Below, in pieces: positions 8,950 to 16,914 of a stretch of DNA of 59,070 bases. A program made the position numbers and the translations under genes. Numbering within the stretch: the stretch's first letter is position 1; each line of letters starts with the position of its first letter. This stretch comes from Bryobacterales bacterium (GTDB lineage Bacteria > Acidobacteriota > Terriglobia > Bryobacterales > Bryobacteraceae). The stretch lies in the NCBI GenBank assembly GCA_003166865.1, contig PMUP01000025.1:115408-174477 (forward strand), in the 5' to 3' direction. The notes below the pieces were generated by a model. The model was not told the origin of the DNA, made no database searches, and saw only the letters and a program-made list of their open reading frames with translations.

Positions 8950-9756
8950 TCACGAATAAATACCAGTGGAGCGGCGTTCGTATGCCAAAGCTTCCAGAAG
9001 CGATTCCGTGGACAGCCCCGCCTGTGACCCCGCCGCCAGCTTGGGCTTGAGCTGGCCGAGAATCTGTTCTGCCATACGCGATCGCACATCCAGAGCCAGA
9101 TCATGGCGCCGTTGCAGGAAAGTATCGATCAATGCCAGCTCCTCCATCGAGAGCGCGGCGATGGAGAGCCGGGCCCCACCAACTGGATGCTCGGAAGCCG
9201 ATTGCGCCGTCTGCCAAATCGGTTTGATCTCGGCCATCGAGCTTTCGCGCACCACCATCGAGCCCGCGATGAAGTCGCCCAGCCGCTTGTTCTGCGCGTT
9301 AATCAGGGCCACCAGCACGCCGACGGCATAAAACGCCGGCAACTGATCGACGATACGCAAGAGGTTACGGCCGATCGTTTCCGAGGGCGTCAGCGGGCGT
9401 CCGGAATCCTTGACGACCCGGATTCCGATCATGCGTTTCCCGGGCGTCTGGCCGCTCCAAAGGATCTCAAAGCAAGCGAAGTAGCCGTACATCAGCAAAA
9501 AGATGACCGCGCCGAGTAGAGCAAGAAGCCACACGCGGTGCTCCCGAAATCCGAACAAGGCTCCAGTGAAACCCAGGACCGCTACTACAATCAACAGAAC
9601 CAACCCGATGCCGAACTGAAGCAGCGTGTCGATCGCCAGCGCCAGGAAACGGCTGCCGATGCCGGCCACGGTAAACTCGAGCGGCATTTGTTCCGGCGTC
9701 TCGATAGTATGCTTGTCGGAGAGGGACGGAAAAGAATTAGGTTCGTGAGGGAGCAT
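8950..9756 (-). CDS. RDD-family membrane protein
   Basis: A 268-residue inner-membrane protein with the RDD pattern: GSRFLALAIDTLLQ near 32-46 (conserved Arg and Asp-Asp type helix), a second helix near 65-105, and GQTPGKRMIGIRVV near 125-138. The cytoplasmic tail (about 195-268) is helical and rich in Ala, Leu and Arg. RDD proteins have no agreed function, though some are linked to ion exchange. It is divergent from the SpoIIM-like gene with a 2-base overlap of the two start codons at CATG (9754-9757). This pair plus the convergent operon at 10.7-16 kb forms a recurrent gene neighbourhood. The conserved IETPEQMPLEF segment before the first helix supports the 9756 start. Confidence 0.9.
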   Translation of the reverse strand: MLPHEPNSFPSLSDKHTIETPEQMPLEFTVAGIGSRFLALAIDTLLQFGIGLVLLIVVAVLGFTGALFGFREHRVWLLALLGAVIFLLMYGYFACFEILWSGQTPGKRMIGIRVVKDSGRPLTPSETIGRNLLRIVDQLPAFYAVGVLVALINAQNKRLGDFIAGSMVVRESSMAEIKPIWQTAQSASEHPVGGARLSIAALSMEELALIDTFLQRRHDLALDVRSRMAEQILGQLKPKLAAGSQAGLSTESLLEALAYERRSTGIYS

Positions 9757-10723
9757 GGTTTCAATCCATTGGATCGAGAAACGAAAAAGTTATTGGGAAC
9801 GCCTGGAAAATTTGGTACGGCTCGCGGGGCCTGGCCTGACGAAACTGAATCATCAGGAACTGCAGGAATTGGGCCTCCTCTACCGCCAGACCGCTTCCGA
9901 CTTATCCGTAATTCTCGAAGACGTGTCGAGTCCGCAATTAGCAGCTTACCTTAACCAGCTTCTTGCGAGAAGCCATAATTTGATCTATATGGGGCAACGG
10001 CCCAAGGCCGCGGGGATTGCGAACTTCTACATTCACACCTATCCACGAGTGTTTCGTGAAACTATGCCTCAAACGCTGCTGGTGATCGTCATTTTTATTC
10101 TGGCTGCGCTGGCGGGCTGGGCAGTCACCTTGCATGATCCGGGTTTCGCCCATCGATTACTTGGGCCGCAAATGATGGAGAATATCGACCGGCACGAAAT
10201 GTGGACTCAGTCCATCGTCACTATCAAGCCCGTGGCCGCCTCCTCCATCACCACCAACAACCTGACGGTAGCATTCACGACATTCGCTCTTGGAATCACA
10301 GCGGTCGGCACAATCTGGATGATACTGCTCAACGGACTGCTTCTCGGAGTGGTTGGCGCCGCCACTTGGCGCGCGGGGATGGCTCTCTCACTTTGGAGCT
10401 TCGTCGTGCCGCACGGGGTTCTTGAACTGCCCGCGATTTTCATCGCGGGAGGCGCGGGTCTGGAGATCGCCAGGGGATTTCTATTTCCCGGACTGCTGCC
10501 ACGCCGTGAGTCTTTGGGACAAGCCGGCGGGCGAGCGTCTCGTTTGGTGCTGGGGACCTTGCCGCTGCTGTTGATCGCCGGAACTATCGAAGCGTTCTTC
10601 TCGCCCACCAACGCTCCCATCGCCATGAAGTTCTCCCTGGGAGCCGTACTGTTTGCTTCGTTGCTTGCGTACCTGTTCGGGACTGGCAAGCCGGCGAAAC
10701 CTACAGCAGGTTTCGATCTTTGA
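9755..10723 (+). CDS. Stage II sporulation protein M (SpoIIM)-like membrane protein
   Basis: A 322-residue protein with a helical cytoplasmic N-terminus (about 1-100, WERLENLVRLAGPGLTKLN; ELGLLYRQTASDLS) and a membrane core with about five to six hydrophobic segments from residue 105 on, including the conserved NNLTVAFTTFALGI and VVPHGVLELPAIFIAGGAG stretches of the SpoIIM/DUF95 family. Outside sporulating bacteria the role is unknown; the organism here need not sporulate. AGGGAG lies just before the ATG. Its start overlaps that of the RDD gene, and its last 23 bases overlap the convergent DUF58 gene. Co-occurrence with RDD, MoxR, DUF58 and DUF4129 suggests one functional unit. Confidence 0.9.
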   Translation: MVSIHWIEKRKSYWERLENLVRLAGPGLTKLNHQELQELGLLYRQTASDLSVILEDVSSPQLAAYLNQLLARSHNLIYMGQRPKAAGIANFYIHTYPRVFRETMPQTLLVIVIFILAALAGWAVTLHDPGFAHRLLGPQMMENIDRHEMWTQSIVTIKPVAASSITTNNLTVAFTTFALGITAVGTIWMILLNGLLLGVVGAATWRAGMALSLWSFVVPHGVLELPAIFIAGGAGLEIARGFLFPGLLPRRESLGQAGGRASRLVLGTLPLLLIAGTIEAFFSPTNAPIAMKFSLGAVLFASLLAYLFGTGKPAKPTAGFDL

Positions 10724-12095
10724 TTTGCAAGTATTGATTGATCAATGACTCCGCGAGCATGCCAGGGCCCAAGTCGATGGCCAGCACACCGCGCTCCCGC
10801 AGCCCGCGCAGCAGCAGCTCGCGGCGTTGGATGATCTCCAGCGCTGCCGCGTGGCGAAACATTTCTTCTTCAGTTTGTGGAATGGATCGTCCGAGCGCTA
10901 GAAGGTCCGGCTGATTGACGGCGGCGAAAACCACCAAGTGACGGCGCGACATTTGCCCGGCGTATTCGATCACTTCTGGAGTGGTGGGAGTTTCGGCGAA
11001 GTCGGTGATCCAGACCACCAGCGAACGGCGGCTTTGTGTGCGAAGGAGCGCCCGGGCGGCCAGAGCGTGATTTGCCTCCGCGGTTTCGCCCCGAACTTGG
11101 GCCAGCGAGTCGAGTATGCAACGCACGTGCAGCGGGCCCCGGCCCACGCCCACCGATCGTTGAATCGCGCGGCCATAGGCCAGCAGCCCGACGCGGTCGC
11201 CATACTGAGAGGCCACCTGGGCCAGCGAGAGTGCGGCATCCACCGCGTAGTCGAGTTTTGAAGAGCGAAAGCCGCGGCTGGGATCCTGAACCTGAGCGCG
11301 AAGCAGGCGCCCGGCGTCGAGCACGATCCAGACCGTCTGGCTGCGTTCCATCCGATACGTGCGAGTAATGAGTTGGTGACGCCGAGCGGTAGCCGGCCAA
11401 CAGATATCGCGCATGTCGTCTTCCTGGCGATACTCGCGGAGAGCTTCGAACTCGCGCCCCATCCCGCGCTGCCGTCGTCGCCGCTTCTCCATTTCAACTT
11501 GCCGGCTGCGGATCAGATACAGAGCGTAGCGTCGCGCTTGTTCCAGGTCCGGAAGGACGCGGACGGTTTGGCCGAGATCGGCCGACGCCCACCGTTCGGC
11601 GAGACTGAGCGACGTTCGATACCGCAGAAAGAGCCTGCCGAGAGTAACGTCGCCACGCGTGCTCGGCACGATCGGATACGCCTGACGGACTGGAGCGCCA
11701 ATCGGAACCGCGATATCGATGGCCGGTGACTGGTCGCGCAGAGCCAGCGGCGTTTCGTCGACCAGGGATGCGTAAACCGGAGTGCGGCTGTAATTTTCGA
11801 GTTCGATTTCGACGGCGTTGGCGCGCGCCAGAGAAAGCGCCGAGTTCCAGATGCGGCGCGCCGCCAATTGCGACGGTGCCGGCAAGTGAAGCAGGTCGAA
11901 TAACCATGCGGCGAGTACCAGCGCGTCCCACAAGAACATCGCGGCAATCAGACGAGGCGACCACCAGGCAGGTACCAGCCAGATCAGTCCGAGCAGCAGA
12001 GCAACGAAGAAGCGTGTTCCAAAGGCGAAGGGCAACCGCCGTCGCGACATCGAGCGTGCTTCGATGCTGGGTGGTATTAGCGAGCCGACCGCCAT
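10701..12095 (-). CDS. DUF58 protein, partner of MoxR ATPase
   Basis: A 464-residue protein with two hydrophobic segments near residues 25-65, then the DUF58 signature (GREFEALREYRQEDDMRDICWPATAR near 210-236, split here by position) and a von Willebrand A-like fold. The expected metal-site DxSxS is replaced by DAGRL (near residue 258), so divalent metal binding through a standard MIDAS is doubtful. DUF58 proteins are usual partners of MoxR ATPases. The ATG lies 4 bases after the MoxR stop, so the two are cotranscribed. A second ATG at 12050 is possible. The 3' end overlaps SpoIIM by 23 bases. Confidence 0.9.
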   Translation of the reverse strand: MAVGSLIPPSIEARSMSRRRLPFAFGTRFFVALLLGLIWLVPAWWSPRLIAAMFLWDALVLAAWLFDLLHLPAPSQLAARRIWNSALSLARANAVEIELENYSRTPVYASLVDETPLALRDQSPAIDIAVPIGAPVRQAYPIVPSTRGDVTLGRLFLRYRTSLSLAERWASADLGQTVRVLPDLEQARRYALYLIRSRQVEMEKRRRRQRGMGREFEALREYRQEDDMRDICWPATARRHQLITRTYRMERSQTVWIVLDAGRLLRAQVQDPSRGFRSSKLDYAVDAALSLAQVASQYGDRVGLLAYGRAIQRSVGVGRGPLHVRCILDSLAQVRGETAEANHALAARALLRTQSRRSLVVWITDFAETPTTPEVIEYAGQMSRRHLVVFAAVNQPDLLALGRSIPQTEEEMFRHAAALEIIQRRELLLRGLRERGVLAIDLGPGMLAESLINQYLQIKDRNLL

Positions 12096-12099
12096 CCGA

Positions 12100-13047
12100 T
12101 TACTTGGGAACCTCCACCGCCGACAGCACTTGTTGAATCACCTGATCGGGCGTCAGCCCCTCCAGGTCAGCTTCCGGTTTGAGTATGATGCGATGCCGCA
12201 GGACCGGGAGGGCCGCGGCCTTCACGTCATCGGGGAGCAGATAGTCCCGGCCATCCATGCCGGCCAAAACACGCGCGACATGGAAGAGTCCAATGGCTGC
12301 GCGCGGGCTGGCGCCCAGTGAGATAGCCGGCCAATCGCGCGTGCGCCGCACCAGTGCCACAACATACGCGTATAACGCGGGTTCCACTTTCAGACTTTCT
12401 ATCTCGTTGCGCGCGGCGGGAAGCAGCGACGGATCCAGGGGATTGAGAACAATTTCATCCAGCCGCCGGGGATCGAACCCCTTGTCATATCGAGAGACGA
12501 TTTCCACCTCCTCCTGCGCGCTGGGATAGGTGATGCGTATTTTCAGAAGGAATCGGTCTAGCTGCGCCTCGGGCAATGGATAGGTGCCTTCGAATTCAAC
12601 CGGGTTTTGCGTCGCCAGCACAGTGAAATCGTCGGAGAGTGGGTGGCGCGTGCCATCGATCGTCACCTGGCGCTCCTCCATTGCTTCCAGCAGCGCGGCC
12701 TGCGTCCGCGGCGCGGTTCGGTTGATCTCGTCCACCAGCAAAAGATCCGTAAAGACCGGCCCTGGGTGCAAACTGAAAGTGCCGGAGCTCAGGTTGAAAA
12801 CGTTAGTCCCGGTAATGTCGGCGGGCATCAAGTCAGCGGTGCATTGCACTCGTTGGAAGCCCAGGCCGCAGACGCGCGCGAGCGATTTAACCGCGAGAGT
12901 CTTGGCCAATCCAGGCACGCCTTCGATTACCGCGTGGCCGCCGCAAGTAAGCACCACCAATAGTTGGTCTACAATCTCGCTTTGGCCAACGATCACTTTC
13001 CCCAGTTCGGCGCGCACTTGCTTGGCAAGCGCGGAAAGATGTTCCAC
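12100..13047 (-). CDS. MoxR-type AAA+ ATPase
   Basis: A 315-residue AAA+ ATPase of the MoxR group, chaperone-like enzymes that remodel or activate partner proteins. The Walker A motif is GVPGLAKT (about residues 43-50) and Walker B is LLLVDEINRT (about 105-114) with sensor residues in ATQNPVEFEGTYPLPEAQLDRF. The C-terminal lid follows. I chose a GTG start at 13047, directly after the TGA of the DUF4350 gene and with GAGGAG about 11 bases upstream; the longer frame to 13170 overlaps that gene and has no family similarity. Its neighbours DUF58, DUF4350 and DUF4129 are classic MoxR companions. Confidence 0.93.
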   Translation of the reverse strand: MEHLSALAKQVRAELGKVIVGQSEIVDQLLVVLTCGGHAVIEGVPGLAKTLAVKSLARVCGLGFQRVQCTADLMPADITGTNVFNLSSGTFSLHPGPVFTDLLLVDEINRTAPRTQAALLEAMEERQVTIDGTRHPLSDDFTVLATQNPVEFEGTYPLPEAQLDRFLLKIRITYPSAQEEVEIVSRYDKGFDPRRLDEIVLNPLDPSLLPAARNEIESLKVEPALYAYVVALVRRTRDWPAISLGASPRAAIGLFHVARVLAGMDGRDYLLPDDVKAAALPVLRHRIILKPEADLEGLTPDQVIQQVLSAVEVPK

Positions 13048-13048
13048 G

Positions 13049-14245
13049 TCAGTTTTTCTCCTCGGATTTTTTCGGCGCGTGGAGCCGCGGCACGTAACTT
13101 TCCAGTCGCTGAACCATGCCCAGAGCCCGCCGAGCTGGGAGCTCCTCCAGGTTTGAAGCCAGCGCGGCATCCTGCAACACGCCTCTGAGCTGGTTGTCCA
13201 GGCCGAGCCGCTCGCCGGCGATTTGGGCCAGCTCCGAATCTACAACGGTGCTGGCCAACCCCAATCGCCGCGTTAGCTCCAAGCGGAGCCGGCGGTAGGA
13301 AACGGCAACTGGAATCGCCGCCGCGCCCGCCCGCTGATACAGTCCTCCCATGGTTTCCACGAACTCCAGGGGCGAGAGTCTCGAGACCACGGCGGGCATG
13401 ACAATCGGGCCGCTTCGCCGGCTGAATGTGAACAGCAGGCCGAGCACCAGGATAGTCAGCTGCAGACCACCCCACACGATCGGAGTCTTTTCCACGTAGC
13501 TCCAAAGTGACCCACGCTGGCCATGAAAATACTCGTCCCAATAGATTGAAACGGGTTGGCCGGCATTGGACGCCGAGACGGTGTTGAGAAACAACCTGAG
13601 ATTGTCAGCTCGCGTCATTCCCGCGTTGGTCAAAGGGGTTGCCGCGGCCCACCACAGGATTTCTCCCGCGCCCATACGCCACCGAACCACCACGGGCGAT
13701 CTGGCAGGCGATCCGTTCTCGCCATAAAGCTGAAGTTGTGAGGAACTCAAGCCGCCCCAATAAGCCGCCGGCCGCATCACGATTTTATCCGCGGCGCGCG
13801 AAACATAACTCGGAAGGCTGGAATAAAACTCCTTCCATTCGGGGTCCATGGCCGGAGCTGAAAGCTCGGCGTCCGGGAAAAAGAAGCGGACAGAGTCGCC
13901 ACAAAACAAAATCCGGCCGCCGCTTTCGACAAAATGAATCAGCGATTCGCGGTCCCTTCCGGAAGGCGGTTCGGTCGGCTCGGCGAGAATCAACAGCGAG
14001 CCACGCCCCGGCCTGGTCAAGGCGGCGGGCGGCTCCTCCCACCGGCGGATCGGGTAGCGCAAATCCAAGAGGAGTAGATAAGCCGCGCGAGCGCCGCCAG
14101 AGCCGGAAGAGTAAGTCGACGGGACTGGTGAAGACTGACCAGTGGAGGAAGGCGCGAACACCGCGGTACTGGCCAACAGCAGCACAGCGATCGCTCCAGC
14201 GCTCCACAGCAAGTTGCGGTCGGTCGCGGTTAGTCCAGCTTGCAT
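13049..14245 (-). CDS. DUF4350 membrane protein
   Basis: A 398-residue protein with an N-terminal membrane anchor (about 10-32), an exported or lumenal domain that resembles glutamine amidotransferase-like DUF4350 folds (AYLLLLDLRYPIRRWEEPP, GSLLILAEPTEP, LIHFVESGGRILFCGD), and a second membrane segment near 260-282 (WGGLQLTILVLGLLFTFS). The cytoplasmic C-terminal third is helical. The start at 14245 (MQAGLTATDRN) overlaps the end of the DUF4129 gene by 16 bases. DUF4350 proteins nearly always sit beside MoxR and DUF4129 genes; their biochemical activity is not known. Confidence 0.87.
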   Translation of the reverse strand: MQAGLTATDRNLLWSAGAIAVLLLASTAVFAPSSTGQSSPVPSTYSSGSGGARAAYLLLLDLRYPIRRWEEPPAALTRPGRGSLLILAEPTEPPSGRDRESLIHFVESGGRILFCGDSVRFFFPDAELSAPAMDPEWKEFYSSLPSYVSRAADKIVMRPAAYWGGLSSSQLQLYGENGSPARSPVVVRWRMGAGEILWWAAATPLTNAGMTRADNLRLFLNTVSASNAGQPVSIYWDEYFHGQRGSLWSYVEKTPIVWGGLQLTILVLGLLFTFSRRSGPIVMPAVVSRLSPLEFVETMGGLYQRAGAAAIPVAVSYRRLRLELTRRLGLASTVVDSELAQIAGERLGLDNQLRGVLQDAALASNLEELPARRALGMVQRLESYVPRLHAPKKSEEKN

Positions 14246-15138
14246 CCCAGCGCCTCCAATTGTTTGAGCGATGCCTGGAAATCGTCCAATTCCGCGGCTT
14301 GCCCTCCATACCAGAAGCGTTCGAGACCAGCAGTCAGCGCAGTCAGCGGCTGGAGAAAGGGTTGTGGCGCGGAAATCAGGCGCAAGTATTCGCGCGGAGT
14401 ATGGGTCAGATCCTCGGGCAGCACGTGGTTTTCCTGAAGGCGCGCAACCGCCGCCCAATACGTGCAGCGAATGGCTTCGCGCAAATTGCCCTGGTTCGCG
14501 GCTTCACGGGCAGCCCGAACCCAGGCCTCCCAACTCCGCGAACGTTCCGCCGGATTCACTCGCGGCAAGCTGAGCATCGGATCTCGTCGAGTCCAGATCC
14601 GGATCAACCACGCAGCCAGCAATCCAACGGCGGCGATCACCAGCACCCAGAACAGGACTTGTCCGCCGGTGGGATGTTGAGCGGCAAATCCGAAGAGCTT
14701 TTGAATCAAAGATGCGATCCATGCCACCACGCGTTCGCGGAATAAATCCCAGGCCGACGGCGGCCGTACACCAGCGAACTCGGGGCGCGCGAGAATGCGG
14801 TCCAGCGTGCCGCGCGCATTGGGAACCGCTTCGGACGGCGCCTTCGCAAAAGATTCCAACTGCTGCGCCACTTGATCGAGCCACGCCTTCGCTTCGCGAA
14901 TTTCGCCCGAAACCAGCAGCGAGCGGAGTGGCTCGGTCGAGATCGAGTACGGCCGTCCGGGTGTAGCAACGTCCCATGTGGATGGCAAACCAGCTAGCAC
15001 TGCGGGGGCGCCCTTGGAATCTAAGTCCGACTGTATCTGACGCAGTTGCGCGGCCAGAGCCTGCGGATCCGGAGGAGCGGAGTTCGCGTAGCGAGGCGCC
15101 AGTATCGCCAGGGCCAGACAAAAAAGGAGCGGCTTCAT
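14230..15138 (-). CDS. DUF4129 protein with signal peptide and one membrane helix
   Basis: A 302-residue protein: signal peptide (ends ANS-AP near 21), a helical exported region of about 120 residues, a membrane helix near 163-186 (VLFWVLVIAAVGLLAAWLI), and the cytoplasmic DUF4129 domain (RSWEAWVRAAREAANQG; REAIRCTYWAAVARL; TPREYLRL). DUF4129 is found in transglutaminase-like membrane proteins and MoxR clusters. Here the transglutaminase part is absent, so only the accessory domain is present. It overlaps DUF4350 by 16 bases and lies 4 bases after the membrane protein gene upstream. Confidence 0.88.
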   Translation of the reverse strand: MKPLLFCLALAILAPRYANSAPPDPQALAAQLRQIQSDLDSKGAPAVLAGLPSTWDVATPGRPYSISTEPLRSLLVSGEIREAKAWLDQVAQQLESFAKAPSEAVPNARGTLDRILARPEFAGVRPPSAWDLFRERVVAWIASLIQKLFGFAAQHPTGGQVLFWVLVIAAVGLLAAWLIRIWTRRDPMLSLPRVNPAERSRSWEAWVRAAREAANQGNLREAIRCTYWAAVARLQENHVLPEDLTHTPREYLRLISAPQPFLQPLTALTAGLERFWYGGQAAELDDFQASLKQLEALGCKLD

Positions 15139-15142
15139 CCGA

Positions 15143-15952
15143 TCAGGAAATGATGGATGGCAAGCTGCTCGCCCTGGGGACCTGCGAAGCGTCAGGATTC
15201 ATCATGAGTTGCAAATCGAAGGCCTCCTTGCGAACCCGAAGGTCGAAATAGAAGATCGAAGTTGCAATTAAGAGAATCGGCTGCACCAGGGTGGTAGCGA
15301 TGCTGCTACTCACCTCGGTCATCGCCAGCCAAAAGCGAGCCATGGCCGGATCTTTAATCGCGGAGACCAGTGCAACACCGAAGGGCAAGCCAAAAAGGAG
15401 CTGGGCGCCATACGTCAGAATCACGCAGAAGATCAGAATCACGAAAGCGCGGCCGGCATTGTCCCTGGTGAGATCGAAGCTGCGCGAGAGCGATTCCCGG
15501 GGCCCGCGTCGTTCGATCAGCGCCGCAGGCACGCAAACCAGCAGACGGCAAGCCACGTAAATACCTGGGATGATCAGCAGAAGGAACGCCCCTGCAATCG
15601 CCAGCCCGTTGAGCGCGATCACCCCGAACAGAGGTCCAATTTCACCCCACACGCGCCGCAAAGATTCCGCGATCGAAGTGGGCCGTCCCAGATAAAGCTC
15701 GGACACGGCGAGAATCGTTCCGCCTTGCGCGAAGAGATATGCCAAGCCAGCGACAATCAACAGAAGAAAGAGTACGACCAGATTCAGCGCCACGGATGTC
15801 CGAATCGAGCCACGCGACAGGTTGAATCCGAGAACCAGAAGCTGTGGAATGCCGGAAATTCCAAGAAAGAGCAAAAAGTGCCTGCGATAAAGCGAGAAGG
15901 TGCGATCGAGAACCTCGCCCAGCGATAGAGGTCGCAACTCTAGCCCGGCCAT
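15143..15952 (-). CDS. Polytopic membrane protein, first gene of the MoxR operon
   Basis: A 269-residue membrane protein with about six hydrophobic segments. It starts MAGLELRPLSLGEVLDRTF, a motif shared with the glycerophosphodiester-phosphodiesterase membrane-domain-like family, which has no assigned activity. GGGGAGG lies 5 bases before the ATG at 15952, which decides the start over a longer frame. It is the first gene of the operon running to DUF58 and so probably sets the promoter; upstream TTGATT with a 16-base gap to TATCTG is a weak candidate. A role with the MoxR complex in the envelope is inference from position only. Confidence 0.82.
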   Translation of the reverse strand: MAGLELRPLSLGEVLDRTFSLYRRHFLLFLGISGIPQLLVLGFNLSRGSIRTSVALNLVVLFLLLIVAGLAYLFAQGGTILAVSELYLGRPTSIAESLRRVWGEIGPLFGVIALNGLAIAGAFLLLIIPGIYVACRLLVCVPAALIERRGPRESLSRSFDLTRDNAGRAFVILIFCVILTYGAQLLFGLPFGVALVSAIKDPAMARFWLAMTEVSSSIATTLVQPILLIATSIFYFDLRVRKEAFDLQLMMNPDASQVPRASSLPSIIS

Positions 15953-16033
15953 ATGTGCCTCCCCACGAACGTCGCAATCCAGATAGTGCAATACTACACC
16001 TAATCAACCTTCCGTTGCCCTCAAATCGCGAGA

Positions 16034-16063
16034 TTGACACTCACCCCAAGCCGCATGTAGGAT
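16034..16063 (+). promoter_or_regulatory. Sigma70-like promoter of the acetyltransferase gene
   Basis: A perfect TTGACA (16034-16039), an 18-base gap and TAGGAT (16058-16063) precede the acetyltransferase ATG at 16079. Expected start of transcription is near 16070, leaving a leader of about 9 bases with no ribosome binding site. Confidence 0.6.
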
Positions 16064-16078
16064 CGAAACGCGATTGAC

Positions 16079-16882
16079 ATGCCGTTTGCCGACTTCGCAC
16101 TCTCAAGACGCTTGGAACGCGCGGAAGGGCGAGCGTGCGTGCAGTTCGCCGAGGCCCGCCGGCGTCTGTTCCCCGATAGCGGCGCCGAGTGGATGGAATG
16201 CGCGGGAGCATACGCGGTCTTCGATGCGATCGATTCTCCTGTCACTCAGACCTTCGGACTCGGCATCTTCGAGGAACTGAACGCGGCGTCGCTGGATGTG
16301 ATCGAGCGCTTCTTTCTCGATCGCGGGGCGCAGGTGCTTCATGAAGTGAGTCCGTTCGCGGGCGTCGCGGCGTTAGGCTTGCTCTGTGCCCGCCGGTACA
16401 GACCGATCGAGATCAGCAACGTTATGCATCGGCCTGTCGAGAAGCCCACGGCTAACGGCCACCTCAATATCACAGTACGCGTGACAGGTCCGGAGGAAGC
16501 GCAAGTCTGGAATGAAATAAGCGCCAGGGGCTGGACCCACGAACACCCGGAGCTCTTGGATTTCATTCTGCAAGCCGGCGCCATCTCTGCAGCACGCGAG
16601 CAGAGTCCGTGCTTCCTCGCCGAGGTTGACGGCCAACCCGGCGCCGCCGGCGTGCTCTGCATCCATGACGGCGTCGCGCTGTTCGGCGGGTCGGCTACGA
16701 TTCCTGAACTGCGCCGTCGTGGGCTGCAAGCGGGCCTCCTCGAAGAGCGTATGCGCTACGCCTTCGAGCATGGCTGTGATTTGGCAATGATGGTGGCCGA
16801 GGCCGGCAGCAACTCCCAACGCAATGCCGAGCGCAAGGGCTTCCAAATCGCGTACACGCGCACCAAATGGCGCTTGTCGTGA
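16079..16882 (+). CDS. GNAT-family N-acetyltransferase
   Basis: A 267-residue protein with the acetyl-CoA fold in its C-terminal half. The acetyl-CoA binding loop is near ELRRRGLQAGLLEE (about 218-231), preceded by the strand GVALFGGSATIP, and motif B is AEAGSNSQRNAERKGF (about 242-257). The N-terminal half resembles a degenerate second GNAT fold, with the FFLDRGAQVLHEVSPFAG strand. Substrate is unknown. It has a strong promoter and a very short leader. The downstream sugar dehydrogenase gene starts 32 bases after its stop and may be cotranscribed. Confidence 0.88.
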   Translation: MPFADFALSRRLERAEGRACVQFAEARRRLFPDSGAEWMECAGAYAVFDAIDSPVTQTFGLGIFEELNAASLDVIERFFLDRGAQVLHEVSPFAGVAALGLLCARRYRPIEISNVMHRPVEKPTANGHLNITVRVTGPEEAQVWNEISARGWTHEHPELLDFILQAGAISAAREQSPCFLAEVDGQPGAAGVLCIHDGVALFGGSATIPELRRRGLQAGLLEERMRYAFEHGCDLAMMVAEAGSNSQRNAERKGFQIAYTRTKWRLS

Positions 16883-16914
16883 TAGCATCGAAACGATCAG
16901 GAAAGGTATCCATT

